Positions 53,943-64,000 of a DNA stretch of 64,000 nucleotides are shown here, piece by piece. Source of the DNA: Histidinibacterium aquaticum (GTDB lineage: Bacteria; Pseudomonadota; Alphaproteobacteria; Rhodobacterales; Rhodobacteraceae); contig NZ_VYQE01000001.1 in NCBI RefSeq assembly GCF_008710275.1, positions 434,001 through 498,000 on the forward strand. The letters run 5' to 3'. How positions within the stretch are numbered: the first letter of the stretch is position 1; every line of letters starts with the position of its first letter. Both the position numbers and the translations under genes were made by a program. The notes below the pieces were generated by a model. The model was not told the DNA's origin and did no database searches. It saw only the letters and a list, made by a program, of their open reading frames with translations.

Positions 53943-54832
53943 GCGACCTCCGTCCTGACGGGGACCTCGGCCTCGGGCGGTTCCACGCCGACCACGACGA
54001 GCTCGGCCGCCGACATCTCGGCGGCGAACCAGGCGGCGAGGGCCAGCGGATCGCCGGTGGCGGGGCTCTCGACGGCGTCGAGGACGATCTTGGAGGGGGC
54101 CCAGACGCAGGTCTGGCCGTTCTTCATGGCCCAGTCGAGCTCGGTCCGCGATCCGGTGACCACGCAGCGGCGGTCCCGGCCGGCGAGGACCCATGCGTTC
54201 TGCTCGATGGCCAGCAGGTCGATCCGGCGCTGCGCGAGGGGCTGGTCGGCCTGCGGGGCGAGACGGTCGGAGGGGCCGACGGTGAGGATCAGCGGCGGGC
54301 CGTCGGTGAGGCGGTCGAGCAGGTGGGAGAGCCCGTCACCTTCGATGGCAGCGTTGGAGAGATAGGCGACTCGGGGATGCGGGGCCTCCTGGTGGACGGA
54401 GGCCGGCAGGTCGTCGCCCTCTCGCGAGCGGACGATCTCCACGCCGAGGTCGTAGGGGCCGCGGTCGATCTTCTCGATCCGGACGAAGACGCGGGCAGCG
54501 CGGGGTTCCGCCAGAATGCGCCAGGCGACACGCTCGGCCAGCGTCTCGAGCAGGTTGATGCGCTCCGCGCCGAGTTCGATGCCGATGGCCTCGGTCAGGC
54601 GGTCGTAGGAGAGGATGCGGTCGACGTCGTCGTCGATGGGACCGCGCTCTGGAGTGACCTCGACCGCGATGTTGAAGCGGACGCGCTGGAGGGTGCCGCG
54701 CTCCTGCTGGAAGGCGCCGATCTCGACCTCGACGGTATAGTCCCGGAGCGAGATGCGGTCGCGCGGCGCATGGGCCGATGCCTCGGCCCGCTCGGAGGGA
54801 TGGGCAAAGGCCTGTCGGATCTCGTCGGTCAT
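53939..54832 (-). CDS. folB: Dihydroneopterin aldolase with a kinase-like C-terminal extension
   Basis: The 297-residue protein is more than twice the normal FolB size (about 120). Residues about 25-140 form the FolB fold: ISLRDYTVEVEIGAFQQERG, DRILSYDRLTEAI and the NLLETLAERVA helix. The remaining ~155 residues resemble the C-terminal half of an amino-acid-kinase fold: VWAPSKIVLD followed by ATGDPLALAAWFAAEMSAAELV, similar to the VTSDSIAAWLA segment of that family. No kinase phosphate loop is seen, so the half may be a scaffold. Aldolase function is well supported; the fusion role is inferred. Confidence 0.88.
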   Translation of the reverse strand: MTDEIRQAFAHPSERAEASAHAPRDRISLRDYTVEVEIGAFQQERGTLQRVRFNIAVEVTPERGPIDDDVDRILSYDRLTEAIGIELGAERINLLETLAERVAWRILAEPRAARVFVRIEKIDRGPYDLGVEIVRSREGDDLPASVHQEAPHPRVAYLSNAAIEGDGLSHLLDRLTDGPPLILTVGPSDRLAPQADQPLAQRRIDLLAIEQNAWVLAGRDRRCVVTGSRTELDWAMKNGQTCVWAPSKIVLDAVESPATGDPLALAAWFAAEMSAAELVVVGVEPPEAEVPVRTEVA

Positions 54833-54919
54833 CTGCGCCCCCTTCGTGGTCCGCCCGGCTCGGCTCCGGGCGCCGCGACTTACCGCCGCCGGCGCCCGGG
54901 ACGCAAGGGTGCCCCGTCC

Positions 54920-55603
54920 TCAGTTGGAGGCGGTGCGCAGCGGCCAGCGGTAGAAGTGGTGCACGCCGATGGAGGCGGTGCGGGGGAACTGCCGGGCCCA
55001 GCCGGGATTGACGGCGCGCGTGTGATAGTGCGTCGCCCCGTCGGTCAGGCGGCGCGGCGCGCCGTCGATCAGGAGCTTCGCGATCTTGCCGACGCGGCTC
55101 CAGGCCCCGCGTTCGGCCACGTTCTCGGGGCGACCGTCGCAGGTGTAGGTGAACTGGCACTCCCACTGGCGGCCGGTCCCCTGGTTCACGACAGAGCAGA
55201 TGGTCCCGGGGTAGCGCGGATCGTCCACGCGGTTGAGGATCACCTCGCCCACGGCGAAGAGCCCCTCGAGGTCCTCCCCCCGGGCCTCGAAGTAGAGCGC
55301 CTCGGACAGGCAGCGCCACTGGGCGTCGCCGGTGGTGACCGGGAGGGCGTCGATCGAGGCCTCGGAATAGGTGACGGTGTCCGGCGCCGTGCCGCCGGCC
55401 CGGGTCTCGGGCGCGGGCGGCGCGAGCAGCACTTCCATCCGTCGGGATGGAACCACCTGGAGAGATTCGCTTTCTTGTCCCAGAAGGGACTCGAGCCGTG
55501 CGGCGAGAACGGTGTCGGCCGAGGCACCCCCGGCATGACCGAATCCAACAAAAACACACAGAGCCGCATATGCGGCGGCGCGCAGCGTAGCGCGTCCCGT
55601 CAT
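54920..55603 (-). CDS. Secreted cell-wall hydrolase (SleB/CwlJ type)
   Basis: The 227-residue protein has a signal peptide (probable cleavage near ASA at residue 30) and a C-terminal hydrolase-2 domain with EALYFEARGE (catalytic Glu), GEVILNRVDDPRYP and THYHTRAVNPGWAR. It should cleave peptidoglycan in the periplasm. I use ATG 55603 after a GGGGAAG site, not 55639. It lies 87 bp from folB and is separately promoted; a CtrA-like motif lies 190 bp upstream. Confidence 0.87.
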   Translation of the reverse strand: MTGRATLRAAAYAALCVFVGFGHAGGASADTVLAARLESLLGQESESLQVVPSRRMEVLLAPPAPETRAGGTAPDTVTYSEASIDALPVTTGDAQWRCLSEALYFEARGEDLEGLFAVGEVILNRVDDPRYPGTICSVVNQGTGRQWECQFTYTCDGRPENVAERGAWSRVGKIAKLLIDGAPRRLTDGATHYHTRAVNPGWARQFPRTASIGVHHFYRWPLRTASN

Positions 55604-55795
55604 GGTCTTCCCCCACTCTCTGTCGCGCGGGTCCAGCACCGCGCAAATTCGAACTGGTGGTGCGACAAGCCTGCCGCACAGCTGTCAAGGCTCTATCGCA
55701 GGGAGCCCGCGAAAACCACCCGGGGGCATGCCGTGCGGGTCACACTCGCCCACGCCCCGAGTCGGTTCCCCATATCTGGGGGGCGAATTCTTAAC

Positions 55796-58357
<2,562 letters not shown>

Positions 58358-58418
58358 TGCGGCATCCTCTTCGTCCCCACCATAGTCGGTGTGACCTTCG
58401 AGGCAATGGAAAGCTGAA

Positions 58419-60470
58419 TCAGCCCTCGACGCGGGTCAGATCGGCCACCGAGAGGCAGAGCCTCCGGATCCGGCTGAGCAGGTTCAGCCGGTTGCGGCGC
58501 AGGATCTGGTTGTCGGAGTTCACCTGCACGGCCTCGAAAAAGGTGTCGATCGGCTGACGCAGACCGGCCATTGCCCCCATGGCGGCGACGAAATCCTCGC
58601 GCTCCATGGCCTCGTCGATCACCGGCTCTGCAGTGTCGAGAGCGGTGAAGAGCTCCTTCTCCTCGGCGGTCTCGGCGAACTTGGCGTCGGCGCCGAAGGA
58701 GTACTCCACCCCGTCCTTCTCCTCGGCCTGGGTGAGGATGTTGTTGGCGCGCTTGAAGCCCTGCAGGAGGTTGCCGCCGTCGTCGGTCTTGAGGAAGTCG
58801 CTCAGCGCCCCGGCCCGCTTGACCAGCAGGGTGAGGTCGTCATTGCCGGGCATGGCGGTGACCGCGTCGATCACGTCGTGCCGGATGCCCTCGTCACGGA
58901 GGTGCACCTTGAGGCGGTCGTGGAAGAAGGAGAGGAGGTCCTCTGCATCTGCTTCGCCGTTCGCCGAACCGATCGTCTGCAGCAAGCCGAGGCGATGGCC
59001 GTTCGACAGCACCAGCCGGATCACCCCGAGCGCGGCGCGGCGGAGGGCGAAGGGGTCCTTGGAGCCGGTCGGCTTCTCGTCGATGGCCCAAAAGCCCGAG
59101 AGGGTGTCGAGCTTGTCGGCGAGGGAGACGGCGACGGAGACCGGGGCCGAGGGGACGGTGTCGGAGGGGCCGAGGGGCGAGTAATGCTCTTCGCATGCCT
59201 GGGCGACCTCGGGCGGAAGGCCGGCGGCCTCGCTGTAGTAGCGGCCCATGAGGCCCTGAAGTTCGGGGAATTCGTAGACCATCTCCGAGCTGAGGTCGGC
59301 CTTGCAGACGCGGGCGGCCTGGGCGGCGAGCTCGGGATCGGCGCCGACCGTCGGAGCGAGCTCCTTCGCCAGCGCCTCGATCCGGGCGACGCGGTCGGCT
59401 TCGGAGCCCAGGCGGCGCTCGAAGGTGCGGTGGGAGAGGCTGTCGAGCCAAGGGCCCATGCCCTCCTTCGCGATGCGCAGGTCGTTCTCCCAGAAGAAGG
59501 CGGCGTCGGAGAGGCGGGCGGAGAGGACCTTCTGGTTGCCCGCGAGGATCGTGGCGCCCTCGTCGGCGGTCTCGATGTTGGCCACCGTGACGAAGTGCGT
59601 GATCCGGCCGTCCTTTCCGGCCGAGAGGAACTTCTGGTGCTCCTTCATGGAGGTCTGCAACACCTCGGGCGGCAGCTCCATGAAGCGCCGCTCGATCTCT
59701 CCCATGAGCACGACGGGCCATTCGACGAGCCCCGCGACCTCGGCCAGCAACCCGCGGTCCTCGCGCACGTCGAGCCCGGCGGCGAAGGCGCGGTTGGTGG
59801 CGTCGTGCCAGATCAGTTCCTGGCGCTCCTCGGCGCGCAGGAGAACCTTGGCGCGCTTCAGCTTCGCCTCGTAGTCCTCGAAAGAGCCTACGGAAAACGG
59901 CTCCGGCGCCATGAAGCGGTGGCCGCGCGTCGTATTGCCCGCATGGATGCCGTCGATCTCCAGCGGCACGACCTCGGCGCCCTCCTCGGTGGTGAGGATG
60001 CAGAGGATCGAGTGCAGCGGCCGGACCCAGCGCAGGCTGCCCTCGCCCCAGCGCATCGCCTTGGGCCAGGGGAAATTGCGGATGGTCTGCTCCAGCACCT
60101 CGGCCACGATCTCGGCGGCGGGGCGGCCGGACTTCTCGATCACCGCGAAATAGAACCGGCCCTTGTCGCTCTCGCGCTCTTCCAGCTCGTCGCGGCTCAC
60201 GCCCGCGCCGCGGCAGAAGCCCTCGATGGCCTTGTCGGGCGCGCCGACCTTGGGACCGCGCCGCTCTTCCCGGGTGTCCGGGCTGCGCTCGCCCAGCCCT
60301 TCAACGGTCAGCGCGAGCCTGCGGGGCGTCGCGAAGCCTGCGGCAGAGGCGTAGGAGAGGCCGGACTCGACCAGGCCGTCGGTCATCAGCTTCTTCAGGT
60401 CCTCGGCGGCCCGGGACTGCATCCGGGCCGGGATTTCCTCGGAGAAGAGTTCGATCAGGAGATCGGGCAT
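58419..60470 (-). CDS. glyS: Glycyl-tRNA synthetase beta subunit
   Basis: The 683-residue protein begins with the family N-terminus PDLLIELFSEEIPARMQ and contains later conserved parts GVEWPVVLMGE-type (here VEWPVVLMGEIERRF), SMKEHQKFL and RLSDAAFFWENDL; the C-terminal anticodon region is present. Length is normal (about 685). It is the tRNA-binding half of the alpha2beta2 enzyme with GlyQ. Its start overlaps the stop of the DUF6446 gene (TGATG). Confidence 0.97.
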   Translation of the reverse strand: MPDLLIELFSEEIPARMQSRAAEDLKKLMTDGLVESGLSYASAAGFATPRRLALTVEGLGERSPDTREERRGPKVGAPDKAIEGFCRGAGVSRDELEERESDKGRFYFAVIEKSGRPAAEIVAEVLEQTIRNFPWPKAMRWGEGSLRWVRPLHSILCILTTEEGAEVVPLEIDGIHAGNTTRGHRFMAPEPFSVGSFEDYEAKLKRAKVLLRAEERQELIWHDATNRAFAAGLDVREDRGLLAEVAGLVEWPVVLMGEIERRFMELPPEVLQTSMKEHQKFLSAGKDGRITHFVTVANIETADEGATILAGNQKVLSARLSDAAFFWENDLRIAKEGMGPWLDSLSHRTFERRLGSEADRVARIEALAKELAPTVGADPELAAQAARVCKADLSSEMVYEFPELQGLMGRYYSEAAGLPPEVAQACEEHYSPLGPSDTVPSAPVSVAVSLADKLDTLSGFWAIDEKPTGSKDPFALRRAALGVIRLVLSNGHRLGLLQTIGSANGEADAEDLLSFFHDRLKVHLRDEGIRHDVIDAVTAMPGNDDLTLLVKRAGALSDFLKTDDGGNLLQGFKRANNILTQAEEKDGVEYSFGADAKFAETAEEKELFTALDTAEPVIDEAMEREDFVAAMGAMAGLRQPIDTFFEAVQVNSDNQILRRNRLNLLSRIRRLCLSVADLTRVEG

Positions 60471-60997
60471 CAGCGGTATCCTTCGGGTGCGGGCGGGCAG
60501 CCCTCCGGCGCGGGATCGCCGTCGAAGACGACCTCTCCGCAGCGGTTCAACTGGTTCCAGGCGTAGGCGCGGCCGTCGGGCATCACTGCGACCACGCGGT
60601 CGACGCCGTATTCGATGTTCTCCTCGCCCAGGAAGGCGATGGCCTGGTCCTCGAGCGCGGCGCCGATCTCGTCGGCGTCGAAGCAGTCGAACCAGCCTGG
60701 AGCGACGAGGGGCACGGCCTCTTCGTAGATCTCGTAGGTTTCGGTCAGCGTGGGCACCGAGAGGCCCATGTCGAAGCAGGCGCGGTAGCGGATCGGAGAG
60801 CTGCCGGAGTCGATGCCCTGGAAGTTCTCGACGCGCACGTCTTCCGGCTCTCCGGTCGAGAGGTTCACGAGCTGCACCTTCGCCTCTTCCGGCGGGATCT
60901 CCTCGTAGTAGGCGAAGACCTGCAGGTAGTAGAGAGCGATCCCGGCGACGAGCGCAGTCACGAGAATTCCCAGTATGGCGATGCGGCCTGCGCTCAT
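60470..60997 (-). CDS. DUF6446-like membrane-anchored protein between glyQ and glyS
   Basis: The 175-residue protein has one N-terminal transmembrane helix (residues about 5-25) and a periplasmic-looking domain with several cysteines (in [14 protein letters not shown] and NRCGEV) and the segment [11 protein letters not shown] take ATG 60997, which overlaps the glyQ stop, not 61147. It matches the DUF6446 type that lies in this slot in Rhodobacterales. Function is unknown; coupling to both glyQ and glyS suggests co-expression only. Confidence 0.85.
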   Translation of the reverse strand: MSAGRIAILGILVTALVAGIALYYLQVFAYYEEIPPEEAKVQLVNLSTGEPEDVRVENFQGIDSGSSPIRYRACFDMGLSVPTLTETYEIYEEAVPLVAPGWFDCFDADEIGAALEDQAIAFLGEENIEYGVDRVVAVMPDGRAYAWNQLNRCGEVVFDGDPAPEGCPPAPEGYR

Positions 60998-61914
60998 GCG
61001 GCGGCCCCGCCGGCCTCCGTCCTGACGAAGGCGTCGGCGCAGAGCTTGGCGAGGGTGCGGACCCGGCCGATATAGGCCTGCCGCTCGGTCACCGAGATGA
61101 CGCCGCGCGCGTCGAGCAGGTTGAACAGGTGGCTGGCCTTGATGCACTGGTCATAGGCCGGATGCGCCATGACGATCTCGCGCCCCGTCTTGGGGTCGGT
61201 GTCGGGCTCTTCGAGAATGCGGCGGCATTCGGCCTCGGCCTCCTCGAAGTGGCGGAAGAGCAGATCGGTGTCGGCCACGTCGAAGTTCCAGCGCGAATAT
61301 TCCCGCTCGGTCTGCCGGAAGACGTCGCCGTAGCTCAGCGGCTGCGGCGCGTCGGGGGCGTTGAAGGGCATGTCCATGACGTGATCGATGCCGAGGACGT
61401 ACATCGCCAGCCGCTCCAGCCCGTAGGTCAGCTCGCCGGAGACCGGGTGGCAGTCGTGGCCGCCGACCTGCTGGAAGTAGGTGAACTGGCTGACTTCCAT
61501 GCCGTCGCACCAGACCTCCCAGCCGAGGCCCCAGGCGCCGAGGGTCGGGCTCTCCCAGTCGTCCTCGACGAAGCGGATGTCGTGCATGCCCATGTCGATG
61601 CCGATGGCCTCGAGCGAGCCAAGGTAGAGCTGCTGGAGGTCCGGCGGCGAGGGTTTGATGAGCACCTGGAACTGGTAATAATGCTGCAGGCGGTTGGGGT
61701 TGTCTCCGTAGCGGCCGTCCGTCGGGCGGCGCGAGGGCTGCACGTAGGCTGCGGCCCAGGGCCGGGTACCGAGCGAGCGCAGCGTCGTGGCCGGGTGGAA
61801 GGTCCCCGCGCCGACTTCCATGTCGTAGGGCTGCAGCACGGCGCAGCCCTGCCCCGCCCAGTAGGTCTGCAGAGCGAGGATGATTTCCTGGAAGGAACGG
61901 GGTTTCTGGGCCAT
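60994..61914 (-). CDS. glyQ: Glycyl-tRNA synthetase alpha subunit
   Basis: The 306-residue catalytic subunit has the class II-type parts [39 protein letters not shown] and [19 protein letters not shown]; later [20 protein letters not shown] is the active-site strand. Length is typical. I start at ATG 61914 since the preceding 19 residues are not family-like. It heads a coupled glyQ-DUF6446-glyS unit. Confidence 0.97.
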   Translation of the reverse strand: MAQKPRSFQEIILALQTYWAGQGCAVLQPYDMEVGAGTFHPATTLRSLGTRPWAAAYVQPSRRPTDGRYGDNPNRLQHYYQFQVLIKPSPPDLQQLYLGSLEAIGIDMGMHDIRFVEDDWESPTLGAWGLGWEVWCDGMEVSQFTYFQQVGGHDCHPVSGELTYGLERLAMYVLGIDHVMDMPFNAPDAPQPLSYGDVFRQTEREYSRWNFDVADTDLLFRHFEEAEAECRRILEEPDTDPKTGREIVMAHPAYDQCIKASHLFNLLDARGVISVTERQAYIGRVRTLAKLCADAFVRTEAGGAAA

Positions 61915-62096
61915 CGGCGCCTCTCTCCTCGGGTCGCGGCCTGCAATAGGCAAGGCCGAGGGGAGGGTCAATCACGCCACGTCCGATCAAAACCCTATCA
62001 GGCTGCCACTTTTCCGGCTGACGCGACAGGCTACTTTGCTAGGTTCGGCGAAAACATGAACAGGCGGCCGCGGAATGCGGTTCTTCGGAGAGATTG

Positions 62097-63959
62097 ATGA
62101 ACAAGACCTTGACCTCGTGTCTTCTCGCGACCGCGCTGGCTTGGCCCGCGGTCGGCATGGCCCAGAGCCAGGACACGGTATGGCTCCAGATCGAAGCGCG
62201 GCAGACCGTCGCCGGCGCGTCCTCCGCGGCGCGCTCCTACGCTCAGCAGCTCGAGAACGTCGTCGGCTTCTCCCTGGGCAACGGCTTCTACGGGATCGCG
62301 CTGGGGCCATACTCGCCACAAGACGCGCAGGCGCTGTCGCAGCAGCTGAAGGCACAAGGTCTGATCCCGCAGGACGCCTATATCGTCAGCGGCAACTCCT
62401 ACGCGCAGCAGTTCTACCCGGTGGGCACCGGCGTCTCGCTTGACCCGCAGCCCCTGCCCGACGGGATTTCGGCGCCGGAGGGTGCGGCGACCGCGGAGGA
62501 CTCCGCTACGATCTCGGTCGAGGACCTGGCGCGGGCGCTGGAAGAGCCGGTCGCTGCCGCCGAGGGTGAGGAAGAGCCCCAGGCCGAAGCGGAGACGGAG
62601 ACCGCAGAGTCCGCGCCCGAGCCTCCGCCCGAGCCGCAGGAGACGCGCGCGGAAGCCGTCCAGTCCGAGCGTCAGCTGTCGCGAGACGAGAAGCGCGATC
62701 TGCAGATCGCGCTGGAGTGGGCCGGCTACTACGACGGGGCCATCGACGGGCTCGTCGGTCCCGGCACGCGCGGCGCGATGCGCGGGTGGCAGGAGGCGCA
62801 GGGCCTCGAGGCCACTGGCGTTCTCACCACCGCTCAGCGGAGCACGCTGCTGCGCCAATACAACGCGGTTCTCGAGGGTCTGGGCCTCGCCACCGTCCGG
62901 GACGACGCCTCGGGCATCGAGATGCTGATCCCGACAGAGGTCGTGGAATTCACCGAGTACGAACCGCCCTTCGTGAAGTTCGAGCCGACCTCGGACGACC
63001 TCCCGGCGCAGGTGCTCCTGATCTCCCAGCCCGGCAACGAGGACCGGTTCTTCGGCCTTTACGAGATCCTGCAGACGCTCGAAGTCGTACCGATGGAGGG
63101 AGAGCGCTCGCGCAACGGGCAGGAATTCACCATCGACGGCGAGAACGAGACCTACCGGACCCATATCCAGGCGAGCCGGGAGAACGGCACGATCAAGGGC
63201 TTCATGCTGGTCTGGCCCGCGGGCGACGATGAGCGCTTTAGCCGGGTCCTGGACGAGATGCAGGAGAGCTTCACCCGTATCGAGGGTGTCCTCGACCCGG
63301 CGATCGTCGCACCCGACGATGCGCAGGCGGTCGACCTCGTGGCCGGCCTCGAGGTGCGCAAGCCCGAGCTGTCGCAGTCGGGCGTCTTCATCGACCAGGC
63401 CGGGTCGGTCCTGACCAGCTCGCGGGTCGCCGAGGGCTGCACCGAGCTTACGATCGGCGGAGAGCACGAGATGCAGGTGGTCCACAGCGATCCCGACCTC
63501 GGCATCGCGGTACTGCAGCCCCAGGGCGCGCTCGCGCCGATGCGCGTGGCGGAGTTCCAGACCGCCACGCCGCGCCTTCGGGCCGAAGTGGCGGTCGCTG
63601 GCTACCCCTACGGCGGCATCCTCTCGGCTCCGGCGATGAGCTTCGGCACGCTGGCCGACCTGCGCGGGCTGGAAGGTGAGGAAGACCTCACGCGGCTCGA
63701 GATGACCGTTGAGCCCGGCGACGCGGGGGGACCGCTCTTCGATAACGGCGGTGCGGTTCTCGGGATGCTTCTCCCGCGGAACGACGAGGGCCGGGTCCTG
63801 CCGGAAGACACCAACTTCGCCGCGGATGCGGGCGCCATCGTGGCCTCGCTCGGGGGCGCCGGGATCGAGGTGCAGACCACCCGCGGCATCGAGGCGATCA
63901 CGCCGGAGAGGCTGACCCAGCGGGCCGCGGAAATGACCGTGCTCGTCAGCTGCTGGTAG
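62097..63959 (+). CDS. Secreted peptidoglycan-binding protein with a degenerate trypsin-like domain
   Basis: The 620-residue protein has a signal peptide (cleavage after GMAQ, about residue 24), a SPOR-like N-terminal region (about residues 25-110), an acidic Glu/Pro linker (about residues 135-190), a peptidoglycan-binding domain (about residues 199-260; LEWAGYYDGAIDGLVGPGTR) and a C-terminal trypsin/HtrA-like domain (about residues 415-590). In the last, the catalytic positions are changed: R443 for His (LTSSRVAEG), Gly for Asp (DPDLGIAVL) and A543 for Ser (PGDAGGPL). It is therefore probably a pseudoprotease acting as a periplasmic binding module. Confidence 0.85.
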   Translation: MNKTLTSCLLATALAWPAVGMAQSQDTVWLQIEARQTVAGASSAARSYAQQLENVVGFSLGNGFYGIALGPYSPQDAQALSQQLKAQGLIPQDAYIVSGNSYAQQFYPVGTGVSLDPQPLPDGISAPEGAATAEDSATISVEDLARALEEPVAAAEGEEEPQAEAETETAESAPEPPPEPQETRAEAVQSERQLSRDEKRDLQIALEWAGYYDGAIDGLVGPGTRGAMRGWQEAQGLEATGVLTTAQRSTLLRQYNAVLEGLGLATVRDDASGIEMLIPTEVVEFTEYEPPFVKFEPTSDDLPAQVLLISQPGNEDRFFGLYEILQTLEVVPMEGERSRNGQEFTIDGENETYRTHIQASRENGTIKGFMLVWPAGDDERFSRVLDEMQESFTRIEGVLDPAIVAPDDAQAVDLVAGLEVRKPELSQSGVFIDQAGSVLTSSRVAEGCTELTIGGEHEMQVVHSDPDLGIAVLQPQGALAPMRVAEFQTATPRLRAEVAVAGYPYGGILSAPAMSFGTLADLRGLEGEEDLTRLEMTVEPGDAGGPLFDNGGAVLGMLLPRNDEGRVLPEDTNFAADAGAIVASLGGAGIEVQTTRGIEAITPERLTQRAAEMTVLVSCW

Positions 63960-63965
63960 GGCCGC

Positions 63966-64000
63966 TCAGTCCTGCCAGAAACGGGCGGTGAGGATCGTCA
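63966..64000 (-). CDS. 3' end of an unidentified gene
   Basis: On the minus strand a frame without stops runs from the window edge to TGA at 63966-63968 and would end in TILTARFWQD. Only about eleven codons are visible, so no family can be assigned. It would converge with the preceding gene 6 nt away. Confidence 0.3.
   Translation of the reverse strand, partial: TILTARFWQD

Overview
The window is chromosomal DNA from a high-GC alphaproteobacterium, most probably a member of the Rhodobacterales (Roseobacter/Paracoccaceae type). The evidence is the gene content and order: norQ-norD followed by an NnrU-family gene, a rhizobial/roseobacter-type rha locus, glyQ-DUF6446-glyS-ppdK, folB-folP-glmM, ctaD with a DUF2244 gene nearby, and two Lrp genes divergent from ilvC. 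Genes are tightly packed, many with 4-nt ATGA or TGATG overlaps. I saw no insertion sequence, phage gene or CRISPR array, and no gene-free stretch longer than about 300 bases.

Region 1 (1-5.3 kb) is the end of a nitric oxide reductase cluster: the norQ 3' end, norD, two small membrane proteins and nnrU. It is followed by oxygen-independent coproporphyrinogen dehydrogenase (hemN), which sits behind an FNR/NnrR-type TTG-N8-CAA box, and by a DUF454 membrane protein.

Region 2 (5.5-12.8 kb) is a LacI-controlled sugar or compatible-solute operon: repressor, binding protein, two permeases, an MGH1-like glycoside hydrolase and an ATPase. Its first permease carries a DUF11-like Ig-fold insertion in the first periplasmic loop. 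Its second permease carries an extra N-terminal membrane module. This is the most unusual system in the window, and uptake of glucosyl- or mannosylglycerate followed by intracellular hydrolysis is my inferred function.

Region 3 (12.8-24.7 kb) is a complete L-rhamnose locus. The leftward unit is rhaR-rhaS-rhaT-rhaP-rhaQ-rhaM-rhaK-lldD and the rightward unit is rhaD-rhaI. They diverge from a 188-bp control region whose inverted repeat contains the -35-like hexamers of both directions. Rhamnose would be imported, mutarotated, isomerised, phosphorylated and cleaved; the lactaldehyde is oxidised by the SDR half of RhaD and the lactate by LldD.

Region 4 (24.9-33.8 kb) is accessory: an aldo/keto reductase, a LysR regulator, a cupin behind an 18-bp palindrome, a GlxA-type regulator, a LysE exporter, a copper P-type ATPase with a CueR-type promoter and its MerR regulator, pirin, and tRNA-Leu(GAG).

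Region 5 (33.9-64 kb) is mostly core metabolism: lipB, ctaD, a YqeY-like gene, carA, glycosyltransferases, a GntR regulator, a HAD nucleotidase, a UbiH-family hydroxylase, a Hint-domain protein, two Lrps with ilvC, glmM, folP, folB, a cell-wall hydrolase, a PPDK-like enzyme and glyQS. It ends with a secreted peptidoglycan-binding protein whose trypsin-like domain has lost all three catalytic residues.
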